DNA of 49,829 nt from Leeuwenhoekiella polynyae (GTDB lineage Bacteria > Bacteroidota > Bacteroidia > Flavobacteriales > Flavobacteriaceae): positions 1 to 49,829 of the forward strand of contig NZ_QOVK01000026.1 in assembly GCF_004104075.1 (NCBI RefSeq), read 5' to 3'. The notes beneath the pieces were generated by a model. It did not search any database and was not told the origin of the DNA. It was given only the letters and a program-made list of their open reading frames with translations. This document shows positions 1-9,434 of this stretch, in pieces; within the stretch, counting starts at the first letter, position 1; the number at the start of each line of letters is the position of its first letter. The translations under genes were made by a program, and so were the position numbers.

Positions 1-159
1 AGAGTCTCTAAGAAAAGGAGCTTTAAAGAACGAGTAACATTAATTTTATATATAATTGCAGTATCTTTTAAAGTGGCACTGTTTGACCGAAACAGCTGGC
101 ACCATTACTCCGAAATAGCCAATCGAGATTTAAATGCTCCGAGACTTGTCTCATTCTAA
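1..159 (+). CDS. C-terminal fragment of an unknown protein
   Basis: An open frame enters from the left edge and stops at 157-159, giving about 52 residues. It holds one hydrophobic stretch (roughly residues 13-30, around LILYIIAVSFKVALF) followed by a polar tail ending NAPRLVSF. I do not recognise the family. Only the 3' end is in the window, so the start and domain content are unknown. The frame is plausible by codon use, but this could be chance. Confidence 0.35.
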   Translation, partial: RVSKKRSFKERVTLILYIIAVSFKVALFDRNSWHHYSEIANRDLNAPRLVSF

Positions 160-369
160 AAAGATACTGTTCCGTTTAATGCATCGCAAGCTTACCCCGA
201 AGTAGTCTACGCGCTAAATAAGACTTAAGTTCCTTTCCTTTGAAGGGAGGATCCGGATGCTGTGTTGTCGAATCGCTTTATAAATTATTCCACCGTTAAA
301 GTGCTCTTAATCCAACTCCTGCTTTAGCCCGAGCTTGCTAACTTTAAAGAAATTTAGTTTACAACTATC
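160..369. other. Intergenic region before gabD
   Basis: About 210 bases without a convincing gene. Around 233-252 there is a short pyrimidine/purine palindrome (cctttcctttgaagggagg) that resembles the REP-like repeats in the arginine operon, but it is degenerate and lacks their conserved G-rich tail. I see no clear terminator or TAnnTTTG promoter. Confidence 0.3.
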
Positions 370-1728
370 ATGATCAAATCCATAAATCCATACAATCAGC
401 AGGTTGTATTTGAAACCAAGGAACTCACTAAAAAAGAAACCGAGGCTGCTATTGATGCTGCTCACCAGCGTTTTTTATCCTGGCGGAAAACTTCGTATTC
501 AGAACGCAGTAAACTGATGCAGGCAGCAGCAGCTGAACTCAAAAAGAACAAGCAAGAATATGCAGAGACGATGACTTTAGAAATGGGGAAACCCATTGCA
601 CAGTCCATCGCAGAGATCGAAAAATGTGCCTGGGTTTGTGAATATTATGCAGCGCATGCTGAAAGTCATCTGGCAGATGAAACTATCAAAACCGATGCGG
701 CAGCAAGTTATGTGAGCTACGAACCCCTAGGTGTTGTACTTGCTGTAATGCCCTGGAATTACCCTTTTTGGCAGGTTTTTCGCTTTGCGGCACCAGCATT
801 GATGGCGGGAAACATCGGTATTTTAAAGCACGCCAGTAATGTGATGCAGAGTGCGATTAATATTCAAAAAGTGTTTGAACGTGCAGGTTTTCCTAAAGCT
901 TGTTTTACCAATTTGCCACTGAGCAGTTCTAAGATCGAAGCGATCATCAAAAACCCTAAAGTAAAGGCTGTTACGCTTACCGGTAGCAAACCAGCAGGTA
1001 GTGCTGTGGCTTCAACTGCCGGAAGTGAAATCAAGAAATCAGTTTTAGAATTAGGCGGAAGCAACGCACTTGTGGTATTTGAAGATTGTAATCTGGAAGA
1101 GACCCTTAAAACTGCTGTGCAGGCACGTTTTCAGAATACCGGGCAAAGTTGTATTGCAGGTAAGCGTTTGATTTTACATAAAAATATAGCGGAAGCATTT
1201 ACAGAGAACTATGTAAAAGCTGTTCGGGAACTCAAGAGCGGTGATCCTATGGATGAAAACACGTATATAGGTGTGATGGCGCGTCCTGATCTTGCTGAAG
1301 AATTAGAAGAACAATTAAAGAACAGTGTAAAAGCGGGTGCCCAAGTTTTAATAGGAGGAAAGCGGAACAACGCTTATTTTGAGCCAACAGTAGTGACGGG
1401 TGTAACTCCGGAAATGTCTTTATTTAAAGAAGAAACGTTTGGTCCTGTAATAGGTATTACCACTTTTGAAACCGAAGAAGAAGCGGTTGATCTGGTTAAT
1501 AAGTCTGATTTTGGTTTAGGGGTTTCCATTTTTACGGAAGATATGGAACGCGCTAAGAAGTTGGTGCCATTATTTGATGACGGGGCGGTTTTTGTAAATG
1601 AATTGGTGAAGAGTGACCCAAGATTGCCTTTTGGAGGGACTAAGATTTCGGGATATGGTCGCGAACTTTCAGCAGACGGTATTCAGGAATTTGTAAACCG
1701 AAAAACTGTTTACTTTAATAAATACTAA
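370..1728 (+). CDS. gabD: NAD(P)-dependent succinate-semialdehyde dehydrogenase
   Basis: Aldehyde dehydrogenase superfamily protein of 452 residues, a normal length for the short SSADH group. It oxidises succinate semialdehyde (from GABA breakdown) to succinate. Seen: PWNYPFW at 128-134, the cofactor-loop TGS at 204-206, the general base in ELGGSN (Glu227), the catalytic Cys261 in NTGQSCIAG, and the late motif EETFGPV. The ATG at 370 opens directly into the conserved start IKSINPYNQ. It stands alone, 96 bases before the next gene; no GABA transaminase or permease is nearby. Assignment to SSADH rather than another aldehyde dehydrogenase rests on overall resemblance, and the exact substrate is inferred. 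Confidence 0.85.
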   Translation: MIKSINPYNQQVVFETKELTKKETEAAIDAAHQRFLSWRKTSYSERSKLMQAAAAELKKNKQEYAETMTLEMGKPIAQSIAEIEKCAWVCEYYAAHAESHLADETIKTDAAASYVSYEPLGVVLAVMPWNYPFWQVFRFAAPALMAGNIGILKHASNVMQSAINIQKVFERAGFPKACFTNLPLSSSKIEAIIKNPKVKAVTLTGSKPAGSAVASTAGSEIKKSVLELGGSNALVVFEDCNLEETLKTAVQARFQNTGQSCIAGKRLILHKNIAEAFTENYVKAVRELKSGDPMDENTYIGVMARPDLAEELEEQLKNSVKAGAQVLIGGKRNNAYFEPTVVTGVTPEMSLFKEETFGPVIGITTFETEEEAVDLVNKSDFGLGVSIFTEDMERAKKLVPLFDDGAVFVNELVKSDPRLPFGGTKISGYGRELSADGIQEFVNRKTVYFNKY

Positions 1729-1824
1729 TCGTATCAGGTGTCATCGAGAACTGTAAAATTTGAATTTTGACGCTTGAGTTTTAAATAACTCACTATTTTT
1801 AAAAAATAACGAACAATCCATTCT

Positions 1825-2295
1825 ATGCCCGAAATTAATATACGTCGTGTCACTAAGGAAGATACCGACTTTATTTTAAGCTTATTGCCCAGTCTTACCG
1901 ATCCTGAATTACCCCATTGGAGAGATCCAGATGTAATGCTGGATATTGATCAGCGGATCTTGAAATCTGAAATTCAGGATGGGAGTGAAGACAATGCTAT
2001 TTTTATAGCAGAAGATAGCGAGACACAAAAACAACTCGGTTTTATTTTTCTTGAAATAGGTACTGACTATTATCATAGAGAGCCTCACGGTCATATCGCA
2101 GATATTATTGTTGCTCCAGCTGCTCGCGGCCGCGGAATAGGTAAACTGCTTATGAATAAAGCAGAAGCGTGGACAAAGGAGTGTGGCTATAAACTGCTGA
2201 CACTAAATGTTTTTGATGACAATAAAAAAGCCCGCAAGCTCTACCAGTCTTTAGGTTTTACGCCAGACTTAACAAAGTATGGTAAAATATTATAG
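1825..2295 (+). CDS. GNAT-family N-acetyltransferase
   Basis: A 156-residue protein with the GNAT fold. The acetyl-CoA pyrophosphate-binding loop is AARGRGIGKLLMNKAEAW (about residues 98-115), preceded by a beta-bulge strand (HIADIIVAP) and followed by the usual C-terminal NVFDDNKKARKLYQSLGF motif. This describes a cytoplasmic transferase that moves an acetyl group from acetyl-CoA to an amine; the substrate cannot be read from the sequence. It is 96 bases downstream of gabD, and a bidirectional terminator follows immediately. Confidence 0.85.
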   Translation: MPEINIRRVTKEDTDFILSLLPSLTDPELPHWRDPDVMLDIDQRILKSEIQDGSEDNAIFIAEDSETQKQLGFIFLEIGTDYYHREPHGHIADIIVAPAARGRGIGKLLMNKAEAWTKECGYKLLTLNVFDDNKKARKLYQSLGFTPDLTKYGKIL

Positions 2296-2298
2296 GTC

Positions 2299-2341
2299 AA
2301 TTAAAAAATCCCGTCTGCAATACAGGCGGGATTTTTTAATT
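2299..2341. terminator. Bidirectional intrinsic terminator
   Basis: Inverted repeat with a GC core (cccgtctg / caggcggg, one wobble pair) flanked by A6 on the left and T6 on the right. It lies between two convergent genes, so it can end transcripts from both sides. Confidence 0.85.
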
Positions 2342-2373
2342 AAGCTGCTCTTAGCAGTCTTGTGACTATAAAA

Positions 2374-3360
2374 TCACCATTTTTGATGAATCTGAGCTTT
2401 TAAATGTTTGTCATAAATCGCATTCATTTTTTCAATTTGATCTTTAGAGAGACTCGGTTTCTCTCCTGCTGATAAATTAGATAATAAATGTTCTTCCTTA
2501 GAAGCGCCCGGAATAATTGTACTTACCGTTTTATGAGATAAAATCCATTGCAGAGCGATAGGAGCAAGATTTTCCGCATCTGGAAATAATTGCTTAAGTT
2601 CATTCACAGCTTCAAGACCGGTATCATAGTTAACTCCAGAGAAGGTTTCTCCTTTGTCAAAAGCTTCCCCGTCTCGATTGAAGTTGCGGTGGTCTTCTTT
2701 ATCAAAAGCGGTGTTTTTATCAAATTTTCCGGTAAGCAATCCGCTGGCCAGAGGGACACGAACAATTACTCCGATATCATTTTTTTCCGCTTCGCGAAAG
2801 AATAGTTCAGCAGGTCGTTGTCTAAACAGATTGAAGATGATTTGCACGGTGGTTACATTATCGTACTGCATCGCCTTGATGCCTTCTTCCACTTTTTCTA
2901 CACTTACGCCCAGATTAGCGATTTTACCTTCTTTTTTCAAATCTTCAAAAAGTCCAAAAATCTCGGGTCTGTAATAGGTGTCGGTAGGAGGGCAATGCAG
3001 TTGAATAAGATCCAGGCGTTCTAGACCGGTATTCTTTAAACTAGCTTCTACAAATTTACGCAGCGCTTTAGGCGTATAGCCTTCATCCACGTGGGGATTA
3101 ATTTGTCTACCGCATTTTGTAGCTATATAAACTTCTTCAGATCGGCTACGCAACACACGACCTACAGCAGCTTCGCTCAGGCCGCTTTCATAAACATCAG
3201 CAGTGTCAATAAAATTTATGCCTTTATCTATTGCGGTGTTGATGATTTTTTCGGCAGTGGGATCGTCAAAACCAGAGCCCCATTTGCCACCAACTTGCCA
3301 TGTGCCCAGTGAGATTTCTGATATATTGAGATTGGTTTTACCTAATTTTCGGTAATTCAT
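2374..3360 (-). CDS. Aldo/keto reductase
   Basis: A 328-residue (alpha/beta)8 oxidoreductase that reduces aldehydes or ketones with NADPH. The catalytic tetrad of the family is visible: Asp52 and Tyr57 in DTADVYESG, Lys82 in ATKCGR and His122 in QLHCPP. The C-terminal cofactor region (SKEEHLLSNL) is also present. The ATG at 3360 leads straight into MNYRKLGKTNLNISEISLGTW, the normal start for this family. It is transcribed towards the terminator at 2299-2341 and divergently from the ilv operon. The physiological substrate is unknown. Confidence 0.9.
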   Translation of the reverse strand: MNYRKLGKTNLNISEISLGTWQVGGKWGSGFDDPTAEKIINTAIDKGINFIDTADVYESGLSEAAVGRVLRSRSEEVYIATKCGRQINPHVDEGYTPKALRKFVEASLKNTGLERLDLIQLHCPPTDTYYRPEIFGLFEDLKKEGKIANLGVSVEKVEEGIKAMQYDNVTTVQIIFNLFRQRPAELFFREAEKNDIGVIVRVPLASGLLTGKFDKNTAFDKEDHRNFNRDGEAFDKGETFSGVNYDTGLEAVNELKQLFPDAENLAPIALQWILSHKTVSTIIPGASKEEHLLSNLSAGEKPSLSKDQIEKMNAIYDKHLKAQIHQKW

Positions 3361-3530
3361 TATAAATGTGTTTGAGAATTTTCACTAAAAATACAAAACC
3401 ACTTATTTTCTGCTAACAAAAAGTTTACAAAGCGGTCTTAAAATAGTGTATTTTGAAAAATTGAGGTTTAGTTAAAATTTTCTATAAATGTGTAATGCTG
3501 CCCGACATATTATAAATATTTTTACTGTAT

Positions 3531-3584
3531 ATGAGAAAGCAACTGATTAGTGTTCGTTCAATTATTGTCATCAAACTGTTTTGA
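3531..3584 (+). CDS. ilv operon leader peptide
   Basis: A 17-residue ORF, MRKQLISVRSIIVIKLF, lies in the gap before ilvD. Eight residues are branched-chain amino acids (four Ile, two Val, two Leu), with the run Ile-Ile-Val-Ile near the end. It is followed by a hairpin over its stop codon and then an intrinsic terminator. This is the architecture of ribosome-mediated attenuation known for enterobacterial ilv operons. Stalling at Ile/Val/Leu codons when charged tRNA is scarce would favour readthrough into ilvD. The peptide, hairpin and terminator are seen; the mechanism is inferred. Confidence 0.75.
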   Translation: MRKQLISVRSIIVIKLF

Positions 3585-3640
3585 TGCGGAACGCTATATA
3601 TTATAAATAGACCTTCCGTTAAACTGGAAGGTTTTTTTTT
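3569..3640 (+). promoter_or_regulatory. ilv attenuator: pause hairpin plus terminator
   Basis: Two hairpins follow the leader codons. The first is catcaaa-ctgt-tttgatg (3569-3586), which overlaps the leader stop codon. The second is accttcc-gttaaact-ggaaggt (3611-3632) with a run of nine T to 3640, a textbook intrinsic terminator. A stretch between them, cggaa (3587-3591), can pair with ttccg (3614-3618) inside the left arm of the terminator, a possible but short antiterminator. Everything lies about 180 bases before the ilvD start. Confidence 0.75.
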
Positions 3641-3822
3641 GGAGTTGATTTTTCAATTTGAGAAGGTTTTTTTGACGGATTGAACATAGTAGTATTTTGT
3701 ATTTAAAAAACTGAAAAACAGATGATTGAAATGTTTTTAATATTTTTTGGTATATCTAAAGAATTTTAAGAGAATAATTGATAAAAAGAAGGAATAGCTA
3801 ATTTCGATATAGATTTATAACA
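3641..3822. other. Leader RNA between attenuator and ilvD
   Basis: A 182-base AT-rich stretch. It contains a second gaaggttttttt copy at about 3661-3672, echoing the terminator's right arm without a matching left arm. A weak internal promoter is conceivable (tttgacgg near 3670 and tattttg near 3693), but the -7 element is one base short of TAnnTTTG. I see no gene here. Confidence 0.3.
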
Positions 3823-5505
3823 ATGGAATTAAATAAATACAGTAAAACTGTAACTCAAGACCCAACATTGCCGGCAGCTCAAGCCATGTTACATGCAATT
3901 GGTCTAACAGATGACGACTTAAAAAAACCGCTAATTGGTATTGCGAGTACTGGTTATGAGGGTAATCCGTGTAATATGCACCTTAATGATCTGGCTACTC
4001 ACGTAAAAAAGGGAGCGGCTAATGCAGATCTGGTTGGACTTATTTTTAACACGATAGGTGTTAGTGATGGTATTTCTAACGGAACACCGGGAATGCGGTT
4101 CTCTCTGCCTTCGCGTGATATTATTGCGGACTCTATGGAGACCGTGGTGCAGGCAATGAGTTATGACGGACTCGTAACTGTAGTGGGTTGCGATAAAAAT
4201 ATGCCGGGAGCTTTAATGGCGCAATTGCGCTTAAACAGACCTTCTATTTTAGTTTATGGAGGTACAATTGCTTCAGGATGCCATAACGGTAAAAAATTAG
4301 ATATTATTTCTGCTTTTGAAGCGTATGGGCAAAAAGTTGCCGGTACGATAGATGAATCAGAATTTAAAGAAGTTGTGCATAAGGCGTGTCCGGGAGCAGG
4401 AGCTTGTGGAGGTATGTATACCGCAAATACGATGGCTTCAGCAATTGAAGCTTTAGGGATGTCGTTGCCTTTTAACTCTTCAAACCCGGCGGTTACAGAT
4501 TCTAATATTAAAGAAGCAGAATGTGTAAAAGCAGGCGAAGCGTTGAGATACTTGTTAGAGCACGATATTAAACCTTCTGATATTGTAACTAAAGAATCCT
4601 TAGAAAATGCATTCCGATTAGTAACGGTTTTAGGAGGGTCAACCAATGCGGTATTACACTTTTTGGCGATTGCTAAATCGGCTCAGCTAGAATTTACATT
4701 GAAAGATTTTCAAAAAATCAGTGATAATACGCCATTACTAGCCGATTTAAAACCTAGTGGTAAATACTCTATGGAAGATCTACACGGAGTAGGTGGTATT
4801 CCAGGAGTATTGAAATATATGCTGGATAACGATATGCTGCATGGAGCTTGCTTAACGGTAACCGGTAAAACGCTGGCTGAAAACTTAAAAGATGTACCGA
4901 ATCTAATAGACGGTCAGGATATCGTAAGAACCCTTGATAAGCCTATTAAAGACAGTGGTCATATCAGAATCTTATTTGGAAACTTAGCTACGGAAGGTGC
5001 TGTGGCAAAAATCACCGGTAAAGAAGGTTTAGAATTTAGAGGTACGGCAAACGTATTTGATAGTGAAGCCGCTGTAAACGAAGGTATCAAAACCGGAAAA
5101 GTGAAAAAAGGTGATGTGGTGATCATTCGCTATGAAGGTCCGAAAGGAGGACCGGGAATGCCAGAAATGCTTAAGCCTACTTCTTCGATTATGGGAGCTG
5201 GTTTGGGTAAAGATGTGGCATTGATTACCGATGGGCGTTTCTCAGGAGGGTCTCACGGTTTTGTAGTGGGGCACGTTTCGCCAGAGGCTCAAGTAGGTGG
5301 TAACATCGCACTTGTAGAGAATGGAGATGTCATCGCAATTGACGCGGTGAAGAATACGATCAATATTGAAATATCTGATGAAGAGTTAGATAAAAGAAGA
5401 GAAAAATGGACCGCTCCTGCGCTTAGATTTCAGCGTGGAGCACTTTATAAATATGCTAAAACCGTCTCGTCAGCATCAAAAGGTTGTGTGACAGACGAAA
5501 TGTAA
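3823..5505 (+). CDS. ilvD: Dihydroxy-acid dehydratase
   Basis: A 560-residue enzyme that dehydrates 2,3-dihydroxy-isovalerate and 2,3-dihydroxy-3-methylvalerate to the keto acids preceding valine/leucine and isoleucine. The iron-sulfur cluster cysteines are visible: Cys50 (EGNPCN), Cys123 (GCDKNMPG) and Cys195 ([16 protein letters not shown]). The C-terminal [19 protein letters not shown] motif is intact. It is the first structural gene of the ilv operon, behind the attenuator, and ilvB follows after 6 bases. The family is cytosolic and its cluster is oxygen-sensitive in many members. Confidence 0.96.
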   Translation: MELNKYSKTVTQDPTLPAAQAMLHAIGLTDDDLKKPLIGIASTGYEGNPCNMHLNDLATHVKKGAANADLVGLIFNTIGVSDGISNGTPGMRFSLPSRDIIADSMETVVQAMSYDGLVTVVGCDKNMPGALMAQLRLNRPSILVYGGTIASGCHNGKKLDIISAFEAYGQKVAGTIDESEFKEVVHKACPGAGACGGMYTANTMASAIEALGMSLPFNSSNPAVTDSNIKEAECVKAGEALRYLLEHDIKPSDIVTKESLENAFRLVTVLGGSTNAVLHFLAIAKSAQLEFTLKDFQKISDNTPLLADLKPSGKYSMEDLHGVGGIPGVLKYMLDNDMLHGACLTVTGKTLAENLKDVPNLIDGQDIVRTLDKPIKDSGHIRILFGNLATEGAVAKITGKEGLEFRGTANVFDSEAAVNEGIKTGKVKKGDVVIIRYEGPKGGPGMPEMLKPTSSIMGAGLGKDVALITDGRFSGGSHGFVVGHVSPEAQVGGNIALVENGDVIAIDAVKNTINIEISDEELDKRREKWTAPALRFQRGALYKYAKTVSSASKGCVTDEM

Positions 5506-5511
5506 AAGGCT

Positions 5512-7248
5512 ATGGATACTATTCAAACAATCAAATTGCAAGACACTGCTGTAGAAGCTACGCAGCGTTTAACGGGTAAAGAAGCGATAATCAAATGCTT
5601 GCTTGCAGAAGGTGTAGATACACTTTATGGTTATCCGGGAGGGGCTATTATGCCTGTTTATGATGAGTTGTATAAATATCAAGACAAATTGCATCACGTC
5701 TTAACCCGTCACGAGCAAGGTGCAACGCACGCTGCTCAGGGGTATGCACGTGTGAGTGGCAGAGTAGGAGTTGCCATTGCAACATCGGGACCTGGAGCAA
5801 CTAACCTTATAACGGGTATTGCTGATGCGCAAATAGACTCAACTCCTATGGTCTGTATTACCGGTCAGGTAGCATCTCATTTGTTAGGGAGTGACGCCTT
5901 TCAAGAAACGGATATCATAGGTATCTCTACTCCGGTAACCAAATGGAATTACCAGATCACTAAAGCTTCAGAGATTCCTGAAGTACTGGCAAAGGCATTT
6001 TATATCGCAAAAAGTGGGCGTCCGGGCCCAGTCTTGATTGATATCACAAAAGATGCGCAGTTTGAGGAGTTTGATTTTGTGTATAAAAAATGCAAAGCTG
6101 TTCGTAGTTACAAACCTGAGCCTAAATTAAATCCAGATTCAGTTAAGGCTGCAGCAGATTTAATTAATAATGCTAAAAAGCCCATGATTGTTTGGGGGCA
6201 AGGCGTTATTCTAGGTAAGGCTGAAGAAGAATTTAAAGCAGTTGTAGAAAAGTCGGGAGTTCCTGCAGCGTGGACCATCCTGGGTGTTTCTGCCATCCCT
6301 ACAGATCATCCCTTAAATGTGGGAATGGTAGGAATGCATGGTAATTATGGTCCGAATGTATTGACTAATGAATGTGATGTTTTAATCGCAATCGGGATGC
6401 GTTTTGATGACCGTGTTACGGGTAATTTAGAGACCTATGCGAAACAGGCTAAAGTGATTCATTTTGAGATTGATCCAGCAGAAGTAAATAAAAATGTAGA
6501 AGCAGATATTGCGGTTTTAGGTAACAGTAAAGAAACGCTTGCAGCATTACTTCCGCTTTTAGAAGAAAAGCAACACACCGATTGGCACAATCGTTTTAAA
6601 GAATTGTATCAGATTGAATATGATAAAATCATAAAAGACGATATAACTCCGGAGAAAGAAGGCCTGACCATGGGTGAGGTTCTTGAAGGAATCAATAAAG
6701 TTTCTAAAGGAGACGCAGTTATTGTATCAGACGTAGGACAGCATCAAATGATTGCATGTCGTTATGCTAAATTCAATAAATCAAAAAGTAATGTAACTTC
6801 AGGAGGATTAGGAACGATGGGCTTTGCGCTTCCGGCAGCAATAGGTGCTAAAATGGGAGCTCCAGACAGGCCTGTAGTGGCAATTATTGGTGACGGTGGT
6901 TACCAGATGACGATTCAAGAATTAGGAACAATTTTTCAAACGAAAGTTCCCGTGAAAATCGTTGTGTTGAACAATGATTTCTTAGGGATGGTACGCCAAT
7001 GGCAACAGCTGTTCTTTGACCGTCGTTACGCTTCAACAGAAATGGTGAATCCAGATTTTGTAGCGATTGCAAAAGGATACTTTATAGATGCACAACGTGT
7101 TTCAAAACGAGAAGATCTTGCAGGAGCTATAGCAGAAATGCTTACGGCTGAAGGCCCTTATTTCTTAGAAGTGAAAGTAGAGAAAGAAGATAATGTATTC
7201 CCCATGATTCCAACAGGAGCCTCTGTTTCAGATATTAGATTAGAATAG
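5512..7248 (+). CDS. ilvB: Acetolactate synthase large subunit
   Basis: The 578-residue catalytic subunit of acetohydroxyacid synthase joins two pyruvates, or pyruvate and 2-ketobutyrate, using thiamine diphosphate, FAD and Mg2+. Seen: GYPGGAIMPVYDEL at 40-53, the cofactor-activating Glu68 in RHEQGATHAAQGYAR, and the thiamine diphosphate motif from GDGG (460-463) to NND (487-489), followed by LGMVRQWQ. About 18 residues precede the conserved core. It lies 6 bases after ilvD and 2 bases before ilvN, so expression is surely coupled. Confidence 0.96.
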   Translation: MDTIQTIKLQDTAVEATQRLTGKEAIIKCLLAEGVDTLYGYPGGAIMPVYDELYKYQDKLHHVLTRHEQGATHAAQGYARVSGRVGVAIATSGPGATNLITGIADAQIDSTPMVCITGQVASHLLGSDAFQETDIIGISTPVTKWNYQITKASEIPEVLAKAFYIAKSGRPGPVLIDITKDAQFEEFDFVYKKCKAVRSYKPEPKLNPDSVKAAADLINNAKKPMIVWGQGVILGKAEEEFKAVVEKSGVPAAWTILGVSAIPTDHPLNVGMVGMHGNYGPNVLTNECDVLIAIGMRFDDRVTGNLETYAKQAKVIHFEIDPAEVNKNVEADIAVLGNSKETLAALLPLLEEKQHTDWHNRFKELYQIEYDKIIKDDITPEKEGLTMGEVLEGINKVSKGDAVIVSDVGQHQMIACRYAKFNKSKSNVTSGGLGTMGFALPAAIGAKMGAPDRPVVAIIGDGGYQMTIQELGTIFQTKVPVKIVVLNNDFLGMVRQWQQLFFDRRYASTEMVNPDFVAIAKGYFIDAQRVSKREDLAGAIAEMLTAEGPYFLEVKVEKEDNVFPMIPTGASVSDIRLE

Positions 7249-7250
7249 TT

Positions 7251-7778
7251 ATGAGCGAGACAAAAACATATACCGTATCCATTTATACCGAAAATAATGT
7301 AGGCTTATTGAACCGCATTTCGGCAATATTTCAACGTAGAAAAATAAATATTGAAAGCCTGAACACTTCGATTTCTGAAATAGAAGGGGTTTCAAAATTT
7401 ACGATCGTGATCAATCTTACTGAAGATCGCGTGAAGAAAGTGATCGGTCAGTTAGAGAAACAGGTTGAGGTGATTAAAGCCTATTACCATACTGACGAAG
7501 AGACGATCTTTTTAGAAACCTGTCTGTTTAAAATAAAATCAGATTTGCTTTTTGAAGAGCGTCAGATTCAAAATATTATTAAAGAAAGCAGTGCACGCAT
7601 TGTGACGGTAAATAAAGAATTCTTTGTTCTTGAAAAAGCCGGGCGTCGTAGTGAGATAGACTTATTATACCGGGAGCTGAGCGCTTTTGGGATTATGCAG
7701 TTTACCCGTTCGGGACGTATTTCGGTTTCTAAAGAAGAAATGAAAATCTCATCCATGCTTGCAGAATTTGCAGAATAA
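7251..7778 (+). CDS. ilvN: Acetolactate synthase small (regulatory) subunit
   Basis: A 175-residue partner of IlvB. An N-terminal ACT domain (about residues 5-80; YTVSIYTENNVGLLNRIS and NIESLNTSISEIEGVSKF) is followed by the usual C-terminal small-subunit domain (FALIMQFTRSG-like end, seen here as AFGIMQFTRSGRISVS). In this family the ACT domain binds valine for feedback inhibition and the subunit stimulates catalysis. It begins 2 bases after the ilvB stop. Whether the enzyme is valine-sensitive cannot be told from sequence alone. Confidence 0.93.
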   Translation: MSETKTYTVSIYTENNVGLLNRISAIFQRRKINIESLNTSISEIEGVSKFTIVINLTEDRVKKVIGQLEKQVEVIKAYYHTDEETIFLETCLFKIKSDLLFEERQIQNIIKESSARIVTVNKEFFVLEKAGRRSEIDLLYRELSAFGIMQFTRSGRISVSKEEMKISSMLAEFAE

Positions 7779-7812
7779 AACAAACTAATCAACATCAATA
7801 AAAATTAATACA

Positions 7813-9312
7813 ATGTCAAATTACTTTAATACGCTATCTCTAAGAGAACAATTGGCACAATTAGCCAAATGTCGCTTTATGGAATCTGAAGAATTTTCAA
7901 ACGGGATAGAAGCATTACGCGGAAAAAAAGTAGTCATCGTAGGTTGCGGTGCACAAGGTTTAAATCAAGGTTTAAATATGCGTGACAGCGGCTTAGATAT
8001 CTCTTATGCTCTGCGTGAAGGCGCGATTAAAGAAAAAAGAGCTTCTTATAAAAATGCTGTAGATAATGGCTTTACTGTAGGTACTTATGAAGAGTTGATA
8101 CCCACTGCAGACCTCGTGTGTAACCTTACTCCAGATAAGCAGCATACTTCAGTAGTTAACACGGTTATGCCTTTGATGAAAAAAGGTGCAACGTTGGCCT
8201 ATAGCCATGGATTTAATATCGTAGAAGAAGGCATGCAAATACGTGAAGACCTAACGGTTATTATGTGTGCACCTAAATGTCCGGGTTCTGAAGTACGTGA
8301 AGAATACAAGCGTGGTTTTGGTGTTCCTACTTTGATTGCTGTTCACCCTGAGAACGATCCTGAAGGAAAAGGTTTAGATCAGGCAAAAGCGTATGCTGTT
8401 GGAACCGGGGGTCACCGAGCAGGTGTGTTAGAATCTTCTTTTGTTGCCGAAGTAAAAAGTGATTTAATGGGTGAGCAAACCATTCTTTGTGGGATGCTTC
8501 AAACAGGATCTATTCTTTGCTTTGATAAAATGATCGAAAAAGGAATCGATGCAGGATACGCTTCTAAATTGATTCAATACGGTTGGGAAACCATTACCGA
8601 AGCCTTAAAGCACGGTGGTATTACCAATATGATGGATCGTTTGAATAATCCTTCAAAAATAAAAGCCTTTGAACTCGCTGAAGAAATTAAAGACATTACG
8701 CGTCCGTTATTCCATAAGCATATGGATGATATCATCTCCGGTCATTTCTCAAAAACAATGATGGAAGACTGGGCTAATGATGATGTTAACTTATTAAAAT
8801 GGCGTGCTGCAACCGGAGAAACTGCTTTCGAAAAAACTCCGGCAGGAAGTATGGAAATCAGCGAGCAGGAATTTTTTGATCACGGGGTGTTGATGGTTGC
8901 TATGGTAAAAGCCGGGGTAGAGCTTGCATTTGAAACGATGACCGAAGCCGGTATCATCGAAGAGTCGGCTTACTACGAGTCGTTACACGAAACGCCACTT
9001 ATCGCTAACACCATTGCACGTAAGAAATTATTTGAAATGAATCGTGTGATTTCTGACACGGCAGAGTACGGTTGTTATTTATTTGACCATGCGTGTAAGC
9101 CTATGCTAACCGATTTTATGAAGAGTATAGATACTGATGTAATCGGTAAAGCGTATGCTACAGATAATGCTGTAGATAACAAGACACTGATTGCTGTAAA
9201 TGATGCGATACGTGCTCACGAAGTTGAAGCAGTAGGAGCTTGGTTGCGTGAGTCTATGACCGCGATGAAAGAAATTAAAACAGTTGCTTCAGAAGAAGCA
9301 GTGACTGCTTAA
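7813..9312 (+). CDS. ilvC: Ketol-acid reductoisomerase, class II (long form)
   Basis: A 499-residue enzyme that rearranges and reduces acetolactate or acetohydroxybutyrate with NADPH and Mg2+. The length matches the class II type of E. coli (about 490) rather than the common class I (about 330). The Rossmann loop is [20 protein letters not shown] (41-60). Paired C-terminal acidic regions ([20 protein letters not shown] and later) fit the duplicated knotted domain. It is 34 bases after ilvN and is the fourth gene of the operon. Confidence 0.95.
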   Translation: MSNYFNTLSLREQLAQLAKCRFMESEEFSNGIEALRGKKVVIVGCGAQGLNQGLNMRDSGLDISYALREGAIKEKRASYKNAVDNGFTVGTYEELIPTADLVCNLTPDKQHTSVVNTVMPLMKKGATLAYSHGFNIVEEGMQIREDLTVIMCAPKCPGSEVREEYKRGFGVPTLIAVHPENDPEGKGLDQAKAYAVGTGGHRAGVLESSFVAEVKSDLMGEQTILCGMLQTGSILCFDKMIEKGIDAGYASKLIQYGWETITEALKHGGITNMMDRLNNPSKIKAFELAEEIKDITRPLFHKHMDDIISGHFSKTMMEDWANDDVNLLKWRAATGETAFEKTPAGSMEISEQEFFDHGVLMVAMVKAGVELAFETMTEAGIIEESAYYESLHETPLIANTIARKKLFEMNRVISDTAEYGCYLFDHACKPMLTDFMKSIDTDVIGKAYATDNAVDNKTLIAVNDAIRAHEVEAVGAWLRESMTAMKEIKTVASEEAVTA

Positions 9313-9434
9313 ATTAGTATAAGTTCTCTTGAGGAAACCTCAGAGTATTTTAATCTCATATGTTGAGTTAACTGAATACACTAAATGTGCATCAAAACTT
9401 TGATGCACATTTAGTCAATCAAAATATTTAAATT
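9313..9434. repeat. ilvC-ilvA gap with a 17-bp perfect palindrome
   Basis: The gap holds two inverted repeats. Near 9325-9345 a short hairpin forms from ctcttgagg and cctcagag with one bulged base. At 9380-9415 a perfect 17-bp palindrome has arms actaaatgtgcatcaaa and its exact complement, separated by 2 bases. No T-tract follows, so it is not a standard terminator. It may stabilise mRNA ends, cause partial termination, or bind a protein. Confidence 0.6.

Noticed and set aside
4254-4646. A 130-codon open frame on the minus strand inside ilvD
   Set aside because: It lies wholly within a highly conserved gene, has no recognisable domain, and its composition is the mirror of ilvD codons.
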